NCBI RefSeq assembly: GCF_001956585.1
Contig: NZ_MSRR01000007.1
Location: 1 to 64,000, forward strand
From: Actinomyces naeslundii
GTDB lineage: Bacteria > Actinomycetota > Actinomycetes > Actinomycetales > Actinomycetaceae
Length of the DNA stretch: 64,000 nucleotides
Direction: 5' to 3'
Positions 17,550 through 26,791 of this stretch are shown here, piece by piece; position 1 is the first letter of the stretch, and every line of letters starts with the position of its first letter. Under the pieces are notes generated by a model that was not told the DNA's origin, did no database searches, and was given only the letters and a program-made list of their open reading frames with translations. A program made the position numbers and the translations under genes.

Positions 17550-18047
17550 TCAGTCATCGATGTCGCGGTCGTCGTCATCGGCTTCTTTTTGCACACCGTT
17601 TCTGGCCGGCTTCCTGTCGTCGTCATCATTGTCGACCTCGGTGCGGGAGTCATCGGATCCCCCGGTCGCGGCCGGGGCAACGGGAGCAGCGGGCGCTACC
17701 TGATGACTGCCGTGGTCGACGGCGACAGGAGGATCGGGCTCAACCGCCTGAGGCGCGTGGCCCTGCGTCGAGGAGTCCGATGAGTCTGCGGCTCCCGCTT
17801 CGGCGCTGCCCGGCTCGTGCTGGGTACTGCTGGCACCGCCGGCACTCCGGCTCGGCCTCGCCGTGGTCGAGGACTGGGATGACGTGACCTGTGGGGTTGC
17901 CGTCAGGACGATTCCCGGCTCCTTCGCCGACTCGGCGGGGTGGGAGAACACCATGCGGGTGACCGCGAGCAGGAGGCCCGCTGTCACAACGACGACCGTG
18001 GTGGCAACGACGCGGCCACGACCGAAACGACGCAGCAGACTCTCCAC
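17550..18047 (-). CDS. small membrane-anchored acidic protein, unknown
   Basis: I do not recognise this protein. From the GTG at 18047 it has 165 residues: a short basic N-terminus (ESLLRRFGRGR), one hydrophobic segment (VVATTVVVVTAGLLLAV), then a low-complexity Ser/Thr/Pro/Ala-rich region and a strongly acidic tail (VDNDDDDRK...EADDDDRDIDD). The topology suggests an extracellular tail anchored by an N-terminal segment. The start was chosen for its upstream AAGGGGG; the frame is open to 18128 but the extra residues look non-coding. The acidic Asp runs could bind cations, which is speculation. Confidence 0.6.
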   Translation of the reverse strand: MESLLRRFGRGRVVATTVVVVTAGLLLAVTRMVFSHPAESAKEPGIVLTATPQVTSSQSSTTARPSRSAGGASSTQHEPGSAEAGAADSSDSSTQGHAPQAVEPDPPVAVDHGSHQVAPAAPVAPAATGGSDDSRTEVDNDDDDRKPARNGVQKEADDDDRDIDD

Positions 18048-18226
18048 TCCAGCGTCCCCCTTCTCCCTCGGTTGTCCTGGACCCGTCCGACTTTCGTCGA
18101 CCGTAACACGAATGAGATGACAAAGCACTGGAGCACGGCACCGGGAGAATCACAGAACTGATCCGCCCGCTTCTTAGAATCAGCACAACTCCAAGGCGTC
18201 CCAACGTTGCTCGGAGGCGCGAGAAC

Positions 18227-19522
18227 TCAGGGACGGATGTGGCCAGCGCCCTCGACGATCCAGGTCGTCGTCGTCAGCTCGGTCAGGCCCATGGGGCCGC
18301 GGGCGTGGAGCTTCTGGGTGGAGATTCCCAGCTCGGCGCCCAGGCCCAGCTGCCCGCCGTCGGTGAAGCGGGTCGAGGCGTTGACCATAATGGCCGCCGA
18401 GTCCATACCGGCGATGAAGGCGTTGATGACACCCACGTCCTGGGCGAGGACCGCCTCGGTGTGCCCGGTGGTGTGGGACCGGATGTGGTCGATGGCCTCC
18501 TCCAGGTTCTCGACAACGCGCACGGCCAGGTCCAGTGACCCGTACTCGGTGTCCCAGTCGGCCTCGGTGGCCTCGGTCAGGAACGCCTCGCGTCCGCTGC
18601 CGGAAGCGACTTCGGCCAGGATCCGGCGAGCGACGGGATCGGCGTGCAAGGTGGTGTCCTTGCCCCACAGGGCGGCAGCAGCGGCCGGTAGGTAGCTGGC
18701 GGCGACGTCGGCGTGGACCAGGAGCGTCTCGGCGGCATTGCACACGCCGACGCGCTGGGTCTTGGCATTGACGATGATGTCCACCGCCGTCTCGAGATCG
18801 GCGCTGGAGTCGACGTAGACGTGGCAGTTGCCCGATCCGGTCTCAATGACGGGGACGGTGGACTGCTCGACGACGGTACGGATGAGCCCGGCCCCGCCGC
18901 GAGGCACGAGGGCATCGACCAGACCGTGGGCGCGCATGAGGGCGCGGGCCCCGTCCCGACCTGCGGCATCGACGCTCGCAACGAGGTCTGCGGGCAGTCC
19001 CTGCGCCTCCAGGGCGCCGCGCAGGGCCGCGACGATGGCGGCGTTGGAGTCCTGGGCGGCGCTGCCTCCGCGCAGGACAATGGCGTTGCCGGACTTGACG
19101 GCCAGGGCGGCGGTGTCGACGGTGACGTTGGGGCGGGCCTCGTAGATCATGCCGACGACGCCCAGTGGCACCCGCACCCGGCGCACTCGCAGTCCGTTGG
19201 GCATGACCGAGCCGTCAACGACCTGACCAACGGGGTCGGGCAGGGCGGCCACCTCGTGCAGCGAGTCGGCGATGGCTGACAGCCGCTCGCTGTCCAGGGC
19301 CAGGCGGTCGAGGAGACCGGCCTTCATTCCCGCCTGGCGTCCACGCTCCAGATCGGCGGCGTTGGCCGCAAGGATCGCTTCGCCGTGCTCGGTGAGGCTG
19401 CGGGCCATGGCCTCCAGGGCGGCATCCTTGACGGCACGTGGAGCCCCGGCAAGGCTCCGTTGCGCCACACGGGCTGAGCGGGCGGTTGCGGTGACAAGCT
19501 CGTAGGCGTCGACGTCGTTCAT
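18227..19522 (-). CDS. proA: glutamate-5-semialdehyde dehydrogenase (gamma-glutamyl phosphate reductase)
   Basis: ProA reduces gamma-glutamyl phosphate to glutamate 5-semialdehyde with NADPH, the second step of proline synthesis. The 431-residue protein has family landmarks: PLGVVGMIYEARPNVT, SGNAIVLRGG, VPRGGAGLI, ETGSGNCHVYVD and the catalytic Cys in RVGVCNAAETLLV, with a C-terminal LGLGAELGISTQKLHARGPMG block. It follows proB on the same strand, separated by about 230 bp, so the pair is not tightly coupled. Confidence 0.96.
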   Translation of the reverse strand: MNDVDAYELVTATARSARVAQRSLAGAPRAVKDAALEAMARSLTEHGEAILAANAADLERGRQAGMKAGLLDRLALDSERLSAIADSLHEVAALPDPVGQVVDGSVMPNGLRVRRVRVPLGVVGMIYEARPNVTVDTAALAVKSGNAIVLRGGSAAQDSNAAIVAALRGALEAQGLPADLVASVDAAGRDGARALMRAHGLVDALVPRGGAGLIRTVVEQSTVPVIETGSGNCHVYVDSSADLETAVDIIVNAKTQRVGVCNAAETLLVHADVAASYLPAAAAALWGKDTTLHADPVARRILAEVASGSGREAFLTEATEADWDTEYGSLDLAVRVVENLEEAIDHIRSHTTGHTEAVLAQDVGVINAFIAGMDSAAIMVNASTRFTDGGQLGLGAELGISTQKLHARGPMGLTELTTTTWIVEGAGHIRP

Positions 19523-19750
19523 AGGGCCACCATAGAAGAAGATTCCTCCTCAGCAGGAGCCCCTGAGGAAGGGCGGGAGGGCAACGGGGTCGCCGTAGGG
19601 GTGGGAGCTCAGGGGCGGCGGCGACTGCATCCACGGCCCGGTGGGCGGCCAACCGGAAGGCTGCTGCGGGGGCGAGTGACTCACCCGACCATTGTGTCCT
19701 ACCGATCGATCGAATCACCGGGGCCCGTGGTGGCCCCCGACATGGTGGCC

Positions 19751-20920
19751 TCAGACTCCGGCGGTACGGGGCAGCTCGGCGAGGTCGTCACGATGAACGA
19801 CGGGAGCCACGTGATCGGGCGCAGGCACCCCTTCCGCCCGGGCCACCAGGACCTCACGCAGCTCGGCAGCGGCGTAGCGGCAGATCCCACGGGCCAGGGT
19901 GCGCTCGGGACCGACGACGTCGACCACGGCCCCCGACTCGAAGTCGCCGTCGATGCCGGTTAGGCCGGGCAGCAGGAGCGACTTCTTACCGACGGTCAGG
20001 GCATGGGCGGCACCGGCGTCGACCAGCAGGCGCCCCTCGGGCTGGGAGGCGTGGGCCATCCACAGCCGGCGACTGGGGCGGTGCGGCCCGGTGGGCTCGA
20101 ACCAGGTCCCCAGGTCCACCGGAACCTGGACCTCCCCGAGAAGGCCGGCGGCGTCGTCGGCCCGGGCGATGAGGGTCGTGGTGCCCGAGGCGCAGGCGAT
20201 GGTGGCGGCCTGAAGCTTGGTGGTCATGCCGCCGGTGCCCACGAAGGAGCCGCGCCCGGAGACGCTGACTCCCTCCAGGTCGGCGGCTGAGCGCACGTAT
20301 CGGATGGGCTCGGCACCGGGGGTCCCGGGACGCGCGGTCCACAGGCCGTCGACGTCGGTGAGCAGCACCAGGACGTCGGCGGTCACCAGATGGGCCACGA
20401 GGGCGGCCAGGCGGTCATTGTCGCCGAGGCTGAACTCACTGGTGGCCACCGCGTCGTTCTCGTTGATGATGGGGACGGCCCCCAGTGAGAGCAGGGAGTC
20501 GAAGGTGGCGCGCACCGTGCGGTAGTGGCTGCGGATGGCGACGTCGTGGGCGGTCAGGAGAACCTGGGCGGTCACCAACCCGTATGCGCTCATCGCGGTC
20601 TCCCAGCGGGCAGCGAGCCGTCCCTGGCCCACGGAGGCGGCCGCCTGCAGAAGACTCAGCTCGTCGGGGCGCCGGCTCAGCCCCAGGGGGACCAGGCCCG
20701 AGGCGACGGCACCGGAGGAGACGAGGACGACGTCGTGGCCGCGCCGCCGCATGCCGGCGAAGAGGCCGGCCAGGATGTCGATACGGTTGAGGTCGAGCCC
20801 GCCGTCGGCGCGCGTCAGGGAGGAGGAGCCGACCTTGACCACCACGCGGGCGCCCTCCGGCAACCGTCTCGGACGTCCCTGCCCGTGGCTCGCGCTTCTG
20901 TCAGTCGCTGCTGGAGTCAC
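19751..20920 (-). CDS. proB: glutamate 5-kinase
   Basis: ProB phosphorylates glutamate at the gamma-carboxyl, the committed and usually proline-inhibited step of proline synthesis. The 389-residue form has an amino-acid-kinase domain starting at VVVKVGSSSLT, with VSSGAVASG, INENDAVAT and DNDRLAALVA, followed by a GGMTTKLQAA stretch and a C-terminal PUA domain (about the last 90 residues; RLLVDAGAAHAL). The start is placed at GTG 20920, 13 bp after the obgE stop; an upstream ATG (20998) lies inside obgE and adds sequence unlike the family. Confidence 0.93.
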   Translation of the reverse strand: MTPAATDRSASHGQGRPRRLPEGARVVVKVGSSSLTRADGGLDLNRIDILAGLFAGMRRRGHDVVLVSSGAVASGLVPLGLSRRPDELSLLQAAASVGQGRLAARWETAMSAYGLVTAQVLLTAHDVAIRSHYRTVRATFDSLLSLGAVPIINENDAVATSEFSLGDNDRLAALVAHLVTADVLVLLTDVDGLWTARPGTPGAEPIRYVRSAADLEGVSVSGRGSFVGTGGMTTKLQAATIACASGTTTLIARADDAAGLLGEVQVPVDLGTWFEPTGPHRPSRRLWMAHASQPEGRLLVDAGAAHALTVGKKSLLLPGLTGIDGDFESGAVVDVVGPERTLARGICRYAAAELREVLVARAEGVPAPDHVAPVVHRDDLAELPRTAGV

Positions 20921-20933
20921 TGGTACCCGCCTG

Positions 20934-22544
20934 TCAGTCCTCGTCGTCCTCGTGCCAGGTGGCGGCGTCGGTCCACAGCCCCTCGGCGGCCTCATCACGC
21001 AGCTGCTGGCGCGCGGCCTCCTTGGCGTCCATCATCTCGTGGTACTGGCTGCGCCGCTCCACGTTGGTCCGACGCCGACTGCCCTCCAGGCGCAGGTCGG
21101 TACCGCGGGCGCCCAGCAGCTCGGGGCCAGTGGTCATCGAGGGCTCCCAGGTGAAGAGCACTCCCCCGTCGACCTCACCGATGAGAACGGCGTCACCGGC
21201 GTGGGCACCGGCCTTGACGAGCTCGTCCTCAACCCCGGCCGCGGCCAGGCGGTCTGCGAGGTAACCCACGGCCTCGTCATTGGAGAAGTCGGTCTGACGC
21301 ACCCACCGCTCGGGGCGCTGCCCGCGGACCTGGTAGACCTGCCCCTCGCTGGGGTGAGCCAGCGGACGCACCTGGGCGACGCTCTCCTTCTCCCGGCGCC
21401 CGACCGCCGCCGGACGGATGACGGGACGCGGCTCACCGGTCCCACCGGACTCGCTGGGCCGGCCACCGCCCTCGGCGGCCGTCGCCGGGACCATCTCACG
21501 GGCCCGCTCGACCTCACCGGCCAGGGCGAAGGACAGGGGCCGCAGCCCCGTGTGCGCGACCGCTGAGATGATGTGGACGGGCAGACCCCGGGCCTCGATG
21601 TCGGCACGCACGAACTCGGCGAGCTCGGCGGCGTCGGGGACGTCAACCTTGTTGAGCACCACGATGCGGGGCCGCTCCATGAGCGGGATCCGGCCAGTGA
21701 GTGAGGGATCGTCCTCCTGGTCGCCAAGGCGCTCGGAGTAGGCGGCGAGCTCGGCCTCGATGGTGTCCAGGTCGGACAGAGGGTCGCGGCCCGGCTCAAG
21801 GGTGGCGCAGTCCAGGACGTGCACGATGACGGCGCAGCGCTCGATATGCCGCAGGAAGTCCAGCCCCAGCCCCTTGCCCTGGGAGGCACCGGGGATGAGT
21901 CCGGGGACGTCGGCGATCGTGTAGCGGACATCGCCGGCCTCGACGACCCCGAGGTTGGGCACAAGGGTCGTGAAGGGGTAGTCGGCGATCTTGGGGCGGG
22001 CCGCGCTCATGGCGGCGATGAGGGAGGACTTACCGGCACTGGGGTAGCCCACCAGGGCGACGTCGGCGATGGTCTTGAGCTCTAACGTGACGTCCCTGGC
22101 CTGGCCGGGCTCTCCCAGAAGGTGGAAGCCAGGGGCCTTGCGCTTGGAGGACGCCAGTGAGAAGTTGCCGCGCCCGCCGGTGCCGCCCTCGGCGACCACG
22201 ATACTGGCGCCCTCGCCCACGAGGTCGGCGATGACCTGACCACCCGTGTCCTTGACCACGGTGCCCTCGGGCACGGGCAGGACAAGGTCCTTGCCGTCGG
22301 TACCGCGACGCCAGTCCCCCATACCGGGCGTACCATTTCCGGCCCGCTGGTGCGGGGAGCGGTGGTAGCTCAGCAGCGTCGTCACCCGAGGGTCGACGGC
22401 CAGGACGACGTCCCCGCCGTGACCGCCGTCGCCGCCGTCGGGACCGGCCAGGGGCTTGAACTTCTCACGGTGCACGGAGGTACAGCCGTTGCCGCCGTCG
22501 CCGCCGGCCACGTGGAGGACCACTCGGTCAATGAAGCTGGGCAT
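20934..22544 (-). CDS. obgE: Obg-family GTPase
   Basis: Obg binds the 50S subunit and couples ribosome assembly to growth and stress signals. The 536-residue protein shows the glycine-rich Obg domain ([27 protein letters not shown]), then the G domain with G1 [10 protein letters not shown]3 DVPG and G4 NKVD, and a C-terminal OCT domain; the tail beyond about residue 490 is charged and poorly conserved. The ribosome site is CAGGAG. It follows rpmA by about 85 bp containing a strong hairpin, so its expression may be partly separated from the ribosomal genes. Confidence 0.96.
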   Translation of the reverse strand: MPSFIDRVVLHVAGGDGGNGCTSVHREKFKPLAGPDGGDGGHGGDVVLAVDPRVTTLLSYHRSPHQRAGNGTPGMGDWRRGTDGKDLVLPVPEGTVVKDTGGQVIADLVGEGASIVVAEGGTGGRGNFSLASSKRKAPGFHLLGEPGQARDVTLELKTIADVALVGYPSAGKSSLIAAMSAARPKIADYPFTTLVPNLGVVEAGDVRYTIADVPGLIPGASQGKGLGLDFLRHIERCAVIVHVLDCATLEPGRDPLSDLDTIEAELAAYSERLGDQEDDPSLTGRIPLMERPRIVVLNKVDVPDAAELAEFVRADIEARGLPVHIISAVAHTGLRPLSFALAGEVERAREMVPATAAEGGGRPSESGGTGEPRPVIRPAAVGRREKESVAQVRPLAHPSEGQVYQVRGQRPERWVRQTDFSNDEAVGYLADRLAAAGVEDELVKAGAHAGDAVLIGEVDGGVLFTWEPSMTTGPELLGARGTDLRLEGSRRRTNVERRSQYHEMMDAKEAARQQLRDEAAEGLWTDAATWHEDDED

Positions 22545-22573
22545 GGGGTCTCCTGTGAGTCCGGGGATAGCGC

Positions 22574-22603
22574 GAGGGCGGACGGCAGGTGCCGTCCGCC
22601 CTC
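22574..22603 (-). terminator. perfect 13-bp stem-loop between rpmA and obgE
   Basis: GAGGGCGGACGGC and GCCGTCCGCCCTC form a perfect 13-bp stem closed by a 4-nt loop (22587-22590). There is no T-run, so it may act as a partial terminator or a processing and stability element that separates highly expressed rplU-rpmA from obgE. Confidence 0.65.
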
Positions 22604-22628
22604 ATGCGACGTGTGAGGTGCTCGGGGC

Positions 22629-22886
22629 TCAGGCCTCGGGAAGCACGACGTTGACGACCCGGCGACCGCGGAAGGTGCCGAACTCGACGTTGCCGGCAGC
22701 GGTGGCGAACAGGGTGTCGTCGTTGCCGCGGCCGACGTTGCGGCCGGGGTGGAAGTGGGTGCCGCGCTGGCGGACGATGATCTCGCCGGCCTTGACGAAC
22801 TGACCTCCGAAGCGCTTGACGCCGAGGCGCTGCGCGTTGGAGTCGCGGCCGTTACGGGAGGAACCAAGACCCTTCTTGTGTGCCAT
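22629..22886 (-). CDS. rpmA: 50S ribosomal protein L27
   Basis: The 85-residue protein begins [16 protein letters not shown], the conserved L27 N-terminus that reaches the peptidyl-transferase centre, and contains QRGTHFHPG. The N-terminus lacks the cleavable extension found in Firmicutes L27. It follows rplU with a gap of about 70 bp, the usual L21-L27-Obg order. Confidence 0.98.
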   Translation of the reverse strand: MAHKKGLGSSRNGRDSNAQRLGVKRFGGQFVKAGEIIVRQRGTHFHPGRNVGRGNDDTLFATAAGNVEFGTFRGRRVVNVVLPEA

Positions 22887-22955
22887 GGTTTAAGGCTTCT
22901 TTCTTCTCGAGCGTGTGCGTTCAGGATGCCCGCGTACTGGCTGGCGCCGGGGCGG

Positions 22956-23276
22956 TCACTTGATGGCGGTGACCTTGACGGCCGTCAGCTGAGCGCGGTG
23001 GCCCTGGCGCTTGCGGAAGCCGGTCTTGTTCTTGAACTTGAGGATGTTGATCTTGGGGCCCTTCTCGTCACCGATGATCTCTGCGGTGACGGAGGACTTG
23101 GCCAGGTCGGCGGCAGCGGTGGTCACCTTGTCGCCGTCCACCAGCATGACGGGGGCGAGGGTGACCTCGTCGCCGATCTCACCAGCAAGCTTGTCGACAA
23201 CCACGACGTCGCCGACGGAGACCTTCTCCTGACGGCCGCCGGCCTTGACGATCGCGTAGACCACTTGAATGCTCAT
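22956..23276 (-). CDS. rplU: 50S ribosomal protein L21
   Basis: The 106-residue protein has the L21 landmarks [13 protein letters not shown] at the N-terminus, the GDKVTT loop and the C-terminal [18 protein letters not shown] block that contacts 23S rRNA. It is the first gene after a likely promoter (23379-23407), with a leader of about 95 nt. Confidence 0.97.
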   Translation of the reverse strand: MSIQVVYAIVKAGGRQEKVSVGDVVVVDKLAGEIGDEVTLAPVMLVDGDKVTTAAADLAKSSVTAEIIGDEKGPKINILKFKNKTGFRKRQGHRAQLTAVKVTAIK

Positions 23277-23378
23277 CTCTGTAGATTCTTCGAAAGGCTC
23301 TCACGCGCTGCAAGGCTCTGATCAGCCTCGCCGGGAGGGCCCTGTCCTGGGCAATGGCGCAAGACGCACCGGCAGATA

Positions 23379-23407
23379 ACTCTAGGCGATCATGTCGCCC
23401 GCACCAA
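23379..23407 (-). promoter_or_regulatory. promoter for rplU-rpmA(-obgE)
   Basis: On the minus strand a -35-like TTGGTG (23402-23407) and a -10-like TAGAGT (23379-23384) are 17 bp apart, downstream of the rne stop and upstream of rplU. This fits a sigma-A-type promoter and would leave a leader of about 95 nt. Confidence 0.5.
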
Positions 23408-23458
23408 CCTCCGACCTCTTCTACTCCCTGTGTTCTTGGGCACGAAGCCCCCTGGGCC

Positions 23459-26400
23459 CTAGGCCGACGCGTCGGAGGTCTCTGAAGAATTCTCCGACGA
23501 CGGCGCAGCGCTCTTGGCAGTGGCCCGTCTCCTGGTTCTCCTGGCGGGCTTCTCGCCCACCGATTCCTCAGGCGTCTCACCGGGCTGCTGCTCGGCAGGA
23601 GCCTCGGGTCCGTTGCCGGTCTTCTTCTCAGCCTTCTTCTCAGTCTTCTTGCCGGTCTTCTTCTCAGCCTTCTCGGTCTTCTTGCCAGTCCTCTTGGCGG
23701 CCTTCCTCTCCGAGGCCTTCTCGGCCGACTTCCTAGCCCTGGACCTGGCCGGCCCGTCCTCGCCGGTGGAGGCCTGAGTGTCCTGGGTATCCTGGGTATC
23801 CTGGATATCGCCGTCCTCGACCACGTCATGCGCCATCTCGGCCTGCTCCTCACCAGCCCCCTGCGGACCGACGGCCTCCTGAGGCTCCGGGCTCTCCTGC
23901 TCAGCCTCCTTGTGAGCCTGCTCAGCAGCTGCCGCGATCTGGGCCAGGGCGCCGCGGACCGCGGCCCGGGCCTCGTCATCAGCCCCGGACTCGGGCGAGC
24001 CGACGACGTCACGGCCCCCGGATCCCTTGCCGCGACCGGAGCCCTTAGCGCTCTTGGAGCTCTTGGTCTCCTGGGAGTCCTTCTTGCTCTCCTTCCTACC
24101 GGCAGCCGCCTGCTCCTCGCGGTTCTTGCGCCCTCGCGAGCGCCCGCCGCCGCGAGAGGCCGAGGCCGACATGTCGATCTGCTGGTTCTCCACGGGCTCG
24201 TCGTGAACGATGAAGCCGCGGCCCTTGCAGTGCTCGCAGGTGGTGGAGAAGGCCTCGACCAGTCCCTGTCCGACCCGCTTGCGGGTCATCTGAACCAGGC
24301 CGAGGGAGGTGACCTCGGTGACCTGGTGGCGGGTGCGGTCACGGCCCAGGCACTCCACGAGCCGGCGCAGGACGAGATCCCGGTTGGACTCCAGGACCAT
24401 GTCGACGAAGTCGATGACGACCATGCCGCCGATGTCGCGCAGGCGCAGCTGGCGCACGATCTCCTCGGCGGCCTCGAGGTTGTTACGGGTGACGGTCTCC
24501 TCCAGGGTGCCGCCAGCCCCGGTGAAGCGACCGGTGTTGACGTCGATGACGGTCATCGCCTCGGTGCGGTCGATGACCAGGGTGCCACCGCTGGGCAGCC
24601 AGACCTTGCGGTCGAAGCCCTTGGCGAGCTGCTCGTCCACGCGATGGGCGGCGAAGACCTCCTCAGGTCCGGTCCAGTGCTCGAGCCGCTCGGCCAGGTC
24701 CGGGCTGACCTCGTCGATGTACTGGGAGATCGTCGACCAGGTCCTGTCCCCGGAGACGATGAGCTTGCGGAAGTCCTCGTTGAAGACGTCACGGATGACC
24801 CTCACGGCGAGCTCGGGCTCTCCCTTGAGGAGGACCGGGGCCTTGCCGCTGCCCTTCATGACGGAGGACGCCTTCTTCTCGATGGCCTCCCACTGAGCGA
24901 CGAGCCGCTCGACGTCGGAGGTCAGCTGCTCCTGACTGGCCCCCTCCGCGGCGGTGCGCACGATGACTCCGGCGGAGTCGGGGACGATCCGCTTGAGGAT
25001 CTTCTTGAGGCGGCTGCGCTCGGTGTCGGGCAGCTTGCGCGAGATCCCCGTCATGGAGCCGCCGGGAACAAGGACCAGGTAGCGGCCCGCCAAGGTGATC
25101 TGACTGGTGAGGCGGGCGCCCTTGTGCCCGATGGGGTCCTTGGTGACCTGGACCAGAACGGTGTCCCCGCTGGAGAGCGCGTCCTCGATCCGGCGGGGCC
25201 GCCCCTCCAGTCCCGCGGCGTCCCAGTTGACCTCGCCGGCGTAGAGCACGGCGTTGCGTCCCTTGCCAAGGTCCACGAAGGCGGCCTCCATGGAGGGCAG
25301 GACGTTCTGGACCCGACCGACGTAGACGTTGCCGACCATGGAGGTCTGGGTGTGCCGGGAGACGTAGTGCTCCACGAGGAGCCCGTCCTCCAGGACGGCG
25401 ATCTGGTTGAGGCCATCGGACTCGCGCACGATCATCTGGCGGTCCACGGACTCGCGGCGGGCCAGGAACTCGGCCTCGGTGACGATGGGCCGACGACGTC
25501 CGGCCGCCCGCCCCTCCCGGCGGCGCTGACGCTTGGCCTCCAACCGGGTGGATCCCTTGAGGGCGGTCACCTCATCACGCGGGTCACCACTGTCCGAGCG
25601 GGTACGGGACCGACGCCGCCGCCGGCGCGATCCGGACGCGGTCCCCGCACCCGTCTCCGCTCCACCGTCGGCGGAGGACTCCCGCACCGATGACGTCGCG
25701 TCGCTCGAGTCCTCCCCGGCGTCCTGGGAACCGTCCTCGAGGTCACCGCGAGCCGAGTCATCACCACGGTCATCGCCACGCGAGCGCGAGCGCCGACCGC
25801 GCCCACCACGGCGACGCTTGCGGCGAGTGCCGCCCTCCTGAGCATCATCGGAGGACTCGGCCTGGGAGTCGGTGGCGGCGTCCTGGGACGCCTCGGCGTC
25901 ATCACTGGACTCGTCGTCCGCCGAGTCCCCGCGCCCCGGGCGGGGCGCCCCCGAATCAGCAACAGCCCGACGACGACGGCTCCGCCTCGCGCCCCGGCCG
26001 GCTCGGGCAGAGGTCGACGCGGAGGACTCATCCTCGCCCTCGTCACCCGCTTCCCGGTCACCGGCGTCGGTTCGGGAACCGGAGCCGAGCCCACCCTCAT
26101 CATCCGCCCAGTCACGTGCACCGCCCTGGTGACGAGAGGCGGTCGGCGCCTCCTGAGGAGCGGAGGTCGCGGCGGTGACCCGCCGACGCCGGCGGGCCCG
26201 ACTGGGGTCGGGGGCCTGGAACAGCAGCGAGGCAGCCGGAAGACGAGGAGCCTCCGGCTCCTCCTCATGCGTGTCCACCTGCGCGGACCCGTCGTCGCGA
26301 GCCTCGGACACGCCGGGGTCCTCCTCCTCGGTCCCCTCATCCTCGACCAGCGGCTCGCCCTCACCCTCTACAGGGTCTGCGTCGAGCACGGTGGTCGACG

Positions 26401-26791
26401 CAGGCTCAGACCTCTCCGACTCCGCATCATCGGACTCACCGGCCTGAGCAAGGGCGGTGCGGGACTCAGCGGCTGGAGCCGCCTCGGGAGCGGCGGAGGC
26501 CGCAACCACCTTGCGGCGACGACGAGGCGGGGTCGGGGCCGTATCCGAGCCGGTGTCCGAGGCGGCCGAAGCCTCCGGACCGTCCTCGTCATCCCGGTCG
26601 GTGCCGAAGGCGGCGACACCGTCCAAGACGCCGACCGAGCCGGGCTGCTCGGCAGCGGGCGCCTGAGCCGGGGCAGCGGCAGCGGCAGTAACTCGACGGC
26701 GACGACGCGGAGCCGGGGCGCTCAGGGCGTCAGCGCCGGCGTGGTCCTGCTCGTGCGATTCTGTTGATTCTGATGTGGTGCGACGTGCCAT
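23459..26791 (-). CDS. rne: ribonuclease E/G with long disordered extensions
   Basis: The 1110-residue protein has a catalytic core at about residues 430-860. The S1 domain starts near residue 485 (GNVYVGRVQNVLPSMEAAF); the DNase I-like active site shows the two metal-binding Asp in VIDVNTG and VVIDFVDM; and the zinc-link CEHCKGRG lies near residue 852. Before the core is an Ala/Ser/Asp/Glu-rich region of over 400 residues with RRRRRV-type basic islands; after it come a basic RGGG/RSRGRKN stretch and Lys-rich KKTEK repeats. These tails probably bind RNA and partner enzymes, as in mycobacterial RNase E. It cuts mRNA and rRNA precursors in the cytoplasm. Confidence 0.95.
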   Translation of the reverse strand: MARRTTSESTESHEQDHAGADALSAPAPRRRRRVTAAAAAPAQAPAAEQPGSVGVLDGVAAFGTDRDDEDGPEASAASDTGSDTAPTPPRRRRKVVAASAAPEAAPAAESRTALAQAGESDDAESERSEPASTTVLDADPVEGEGEPLVEDEGTEEEDPGVSEARDDGSAQVDTHEEEPEAPRLPAASLLFQAPDPSRARRRRRVTAATSAPQEAPTASRHQGGARDWADDEGGLGSGSRTDAGDREAGDEGEDESSASTSARAGRGARRSRRRRAVADSGAPRPGRGDSADDESSDDAEASQDAATDSQAESSDDAQEGGTRRKRRRGGRGRRSRSRGDDRGDDSARGDLEDGSQDAGEDSSDATSSVRESSADGGAETGAGTASGSRRRRRRSRTRSDSGDPRDEVTALKGSTRLEAKRQRRREGRAAGRRRPIVTEAEFLARRESVDRQMIVRESDGLNQIAVLEDGLLVEHYVSRHTQTSMVGNVYVGRVQNVLPSMEAAFVDLGKGRNAVLYAGEVNWDAAGLEGRPRRIEDALSSGDTVLVQVTKDPIGHKGARLTSQITLAGRYLVLVPGGSMTGISRKLPDTERSRLKKILKRIVPDSAGVIVRTAAEGASQEQLTSDVERLVAQWEAIEKKASSVMKGSGKAPVLLKGEPELAVRVIRDVFNEDFRKLIVSGDRTWSTISQYIDEVSPDLAERLEHWTGPEEVFAAHRVDEQLAKGFDRKVWLPSGGTLVIDRTEAMTVIDVNTGRFTGAGGTLEETVTRNNLEAAEEIVRQLRLRDIGGMVVIDFVDMVLESNRDLVLRRLVECLGRDRTRHQVTEVTSLGLVQMTRKRVGQGLVEAFSTTCEHCKGRGFIVHDEPVENQQIDMSASASRGGGRSRGRKNREEQAAAGRKESKKDSQETKSSKSAKGSGRGKGSGGRDVVGSPESGADDEARAAVRGALAQIAAAAEQAHKEAEQESPEPQEAVGPQGAGEEQAEMAHDVVEDGDIQDTQDTQDTQASTGEDGPARSRARKSAEKASERKAAKRTGKKTEKAEKKTGKKTEKKAEKKTGNGPEAPAEQQPGETPEESVGEKPARRTRRRATAKSAAPSSENSSETSDASA

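Noticed and set aside
20080-20110. GGGCTCGAACC resembling a tRNA T-loop
   Set aside because: No acceptor, D or anticodon stems surround it; it is within proB coding sequence.
23620-23790. Tandem repeats taken as a CRISPR-like or mobile repeat
   Set aside because: They are in-frame codon repeats (KKTEK and DTQ) inside the rne coding sequence, with no spacers.
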